In this document: in pieces, positions 7,001 to 7,606 of the stretch
Layout: every line of letters begins with the position of its first letter
How positions within the stretch are numbered: the first letter of the stretch is position 1
Assembly (NCBI GenBank): GCA_036561085.1
Contig: DATBPY010000029.1
Location: 1 to 7,606, forward strand
Direction: 5' to 3'
DNA from: CAILHX01 sp036561085
GTDB lineage: Bacteria; Pseudomonadota; Gammaproteobacteria; Burkholderiales; Methylophilaceae
DNA: 7,606 bases
Notes under the pieces: model-generated
What the model was told of the DNA's origin: nothing
Seen by the model: only the letters and a program-made list of their open reading frames with translations
Databases searched by the model: none
Position numbers and translations under genes: made by a program

Positions 7001-7606
7001 TCAAGTTCCCCATTTTTTAAGATAGAGAGCACATTTTTCCTGCCATGGCAGGCTACCGAAGGCTCCGCCACTTTGGTGGGTAATGCAAATCGGCCAGGTG
7101 CCTAATCGTAAGTTGTTTTTTCTTACGTTGCGGCAGAAATCCATATCGTAGAAGTGAAAATCAAAAAGCGGATCGAATAAAACCTGATTGTCTTTCAGCA
7201 CGGATTTTTTGGCAGCAAGGAAAACGCCATCCAAAAACTCGCACTCAGCAGGAGCAGGGCCGAAAAAGGAAACATTCCCAAAAGGGTAAGTTCCACCTGC
7301 AATGCTGCCGCTTAGGTTACTTCTTTCATCCCAGGTAAACCGGTCATCAATAAATGCCCAGGCCGGTTGATTCGGTACTCTACGCCGATTGCCGGCAACA
7401 CCGATCACATCGAATTTGGCACATCCATCAATGATCCGATCGGCAAAGAAGTAGTCGTCTATCCATACATCGTCATGCATAAATACAACGATGTCAGTCT
7501 TGTCTTGCGAAAGGATATATGAATTATAGACTTCCGGAAGTCCGCGCTTGTTCTCAAAACTGATACGTGGAACCAGGCGATTATCATAGGTCAGGCGTTT
7601 AAGCGA
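7001..7606 (-). CDS. GT-A-fold glycosyltransferase, C-terminal part (5' end outside the window)
   Basis: This is probably a transferase of nucleotide-activated sugars for a surface polysaccharide or other glycan. The minus-strand frame is open to the window edge, giving 201 visible residues. The ATG at 7480 is internal, because the 42 codons before it continue the family pattern (GLPEVYNSYILS, then TDIVVFMHDDVWIDDYFF). The HDD at visible residues 44-46 is the likely DxD-type site for metal and nucleotide-sugar. Further on come LDGVFLAAKK (~125-134), FHFYDMDFC (~150-158) and ITHQSGGAFGS (~175-185), the order seen in GT2-like proteins of the Pfam 'glycosyltransferase like family' Glyco_tranf_2_5. 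No membrane segment is visible, so it is likely cytoplasmic or peripheral. It ends in YLKKWGT and is followed by a strong terminator. The missing N terminus could hold the rest of the GT-A fold or a further domain. Donor and acceptor sugars cannot be read from the sequence. Confidence 0.85.
   Translation of the reverse strand, partial: SLKRLTYDNRLVPRISFENKRGLPEVYNSYILSQDKTDIVVFMHDDVWIDDYFFADRIIDGCAKFDVIGVAGNRRRVPNQPAWAFIDDRFTWDERSNLSGSIAGGTYPFGNVSFFGPAPAECEFLDGVFLAAKKSVLKDNQVLFDPLFDFHFYDMDFCRNVRKNNLRLGTWPICITHQSGGAFGSLPWQEKCALYLKKWGT

Noticed and set aside
6731..7105. Plus-strand open frame of 124 codons across the spacer and the end of the glycosyltransferase gene
   Set aside because: It has no ribosome binding site, overlaps the well-supported glycosyltransferase and terminator on the other strand, and its translation resembles no protein family.
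7478..7480. ATG as the start of the glycosyltransferase
   Set aside because: The upstream in-frame codons encode the conserved start of the GT-A region, so the ATG is internal.

Overview
The window reads as ordinary chromosomal DNA from a Gram-negative proteobacterium. Moderate G+C, a RecG close to the gamma/beta-proteobacterial type and a very long CHASE/PAS/GAF/GGDEF/EAL protein suggest a betaproteobacterium, perhaps Nitrosomonadales (Gallionellaceae- or Methylophilaceae-like). That placement is inference from protein flavour; no rRNA or other taxonomic marker is present.

Layout: (1) Positions 1-1880, + strand: the 3' nine-tenths of recG, a DNA-repair/replication-fork helicase, whose 5' end lies before the window. 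(2) Positions 1905-2159, + strand: a small gene 24 nt behind recG with a good ribosome binding site, encoding an 84-residue secreted Ala/Lys/Asp-rich helical protein of unknown function. (3) Positions 2171-6724, - strand, convergent with the small gene and only 11 nt from it: one 1517-residue membrane-anchored sensor. It has a periplasmic CHASE domain, four PAS domains, one GAF domain and tandem GGDEF and EAL domains whose active-site motifs all look intact. (4) Positions 6725-7000: a 276-bp spacer without a credible gene. It holds a rho-independent terminator for the upstream gene, a weak promoter candidate and a hairpin covering the sensor's start codon. (5) Positions 7001-7606, - strand: the C-terminal 201 residues of a GT-A-fold glycosyltransferase, whose 5' end lies beyond the window.

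Functional links: recG and the small gene may share a transcript because of their spacing, but nothing ties their functions together. The sensor should adjust cyclic di-GMP in response to a periplasmic ligand and cytoplasmic signals. The glycosyltransferase beside it fits the general theme of c-di-GMP control of surface polysaccharide, but a terminator separates the two genes, so this link is only inference. I saw no mobile element, CRISPR array, tRNA, rRNA or clear sign of a new biological system. The points most worth a second look are the sensor's architecture, its apparently sequestered start codon without a Shine-Dalgarno sequence, and the uncharacterised small secreted protein.
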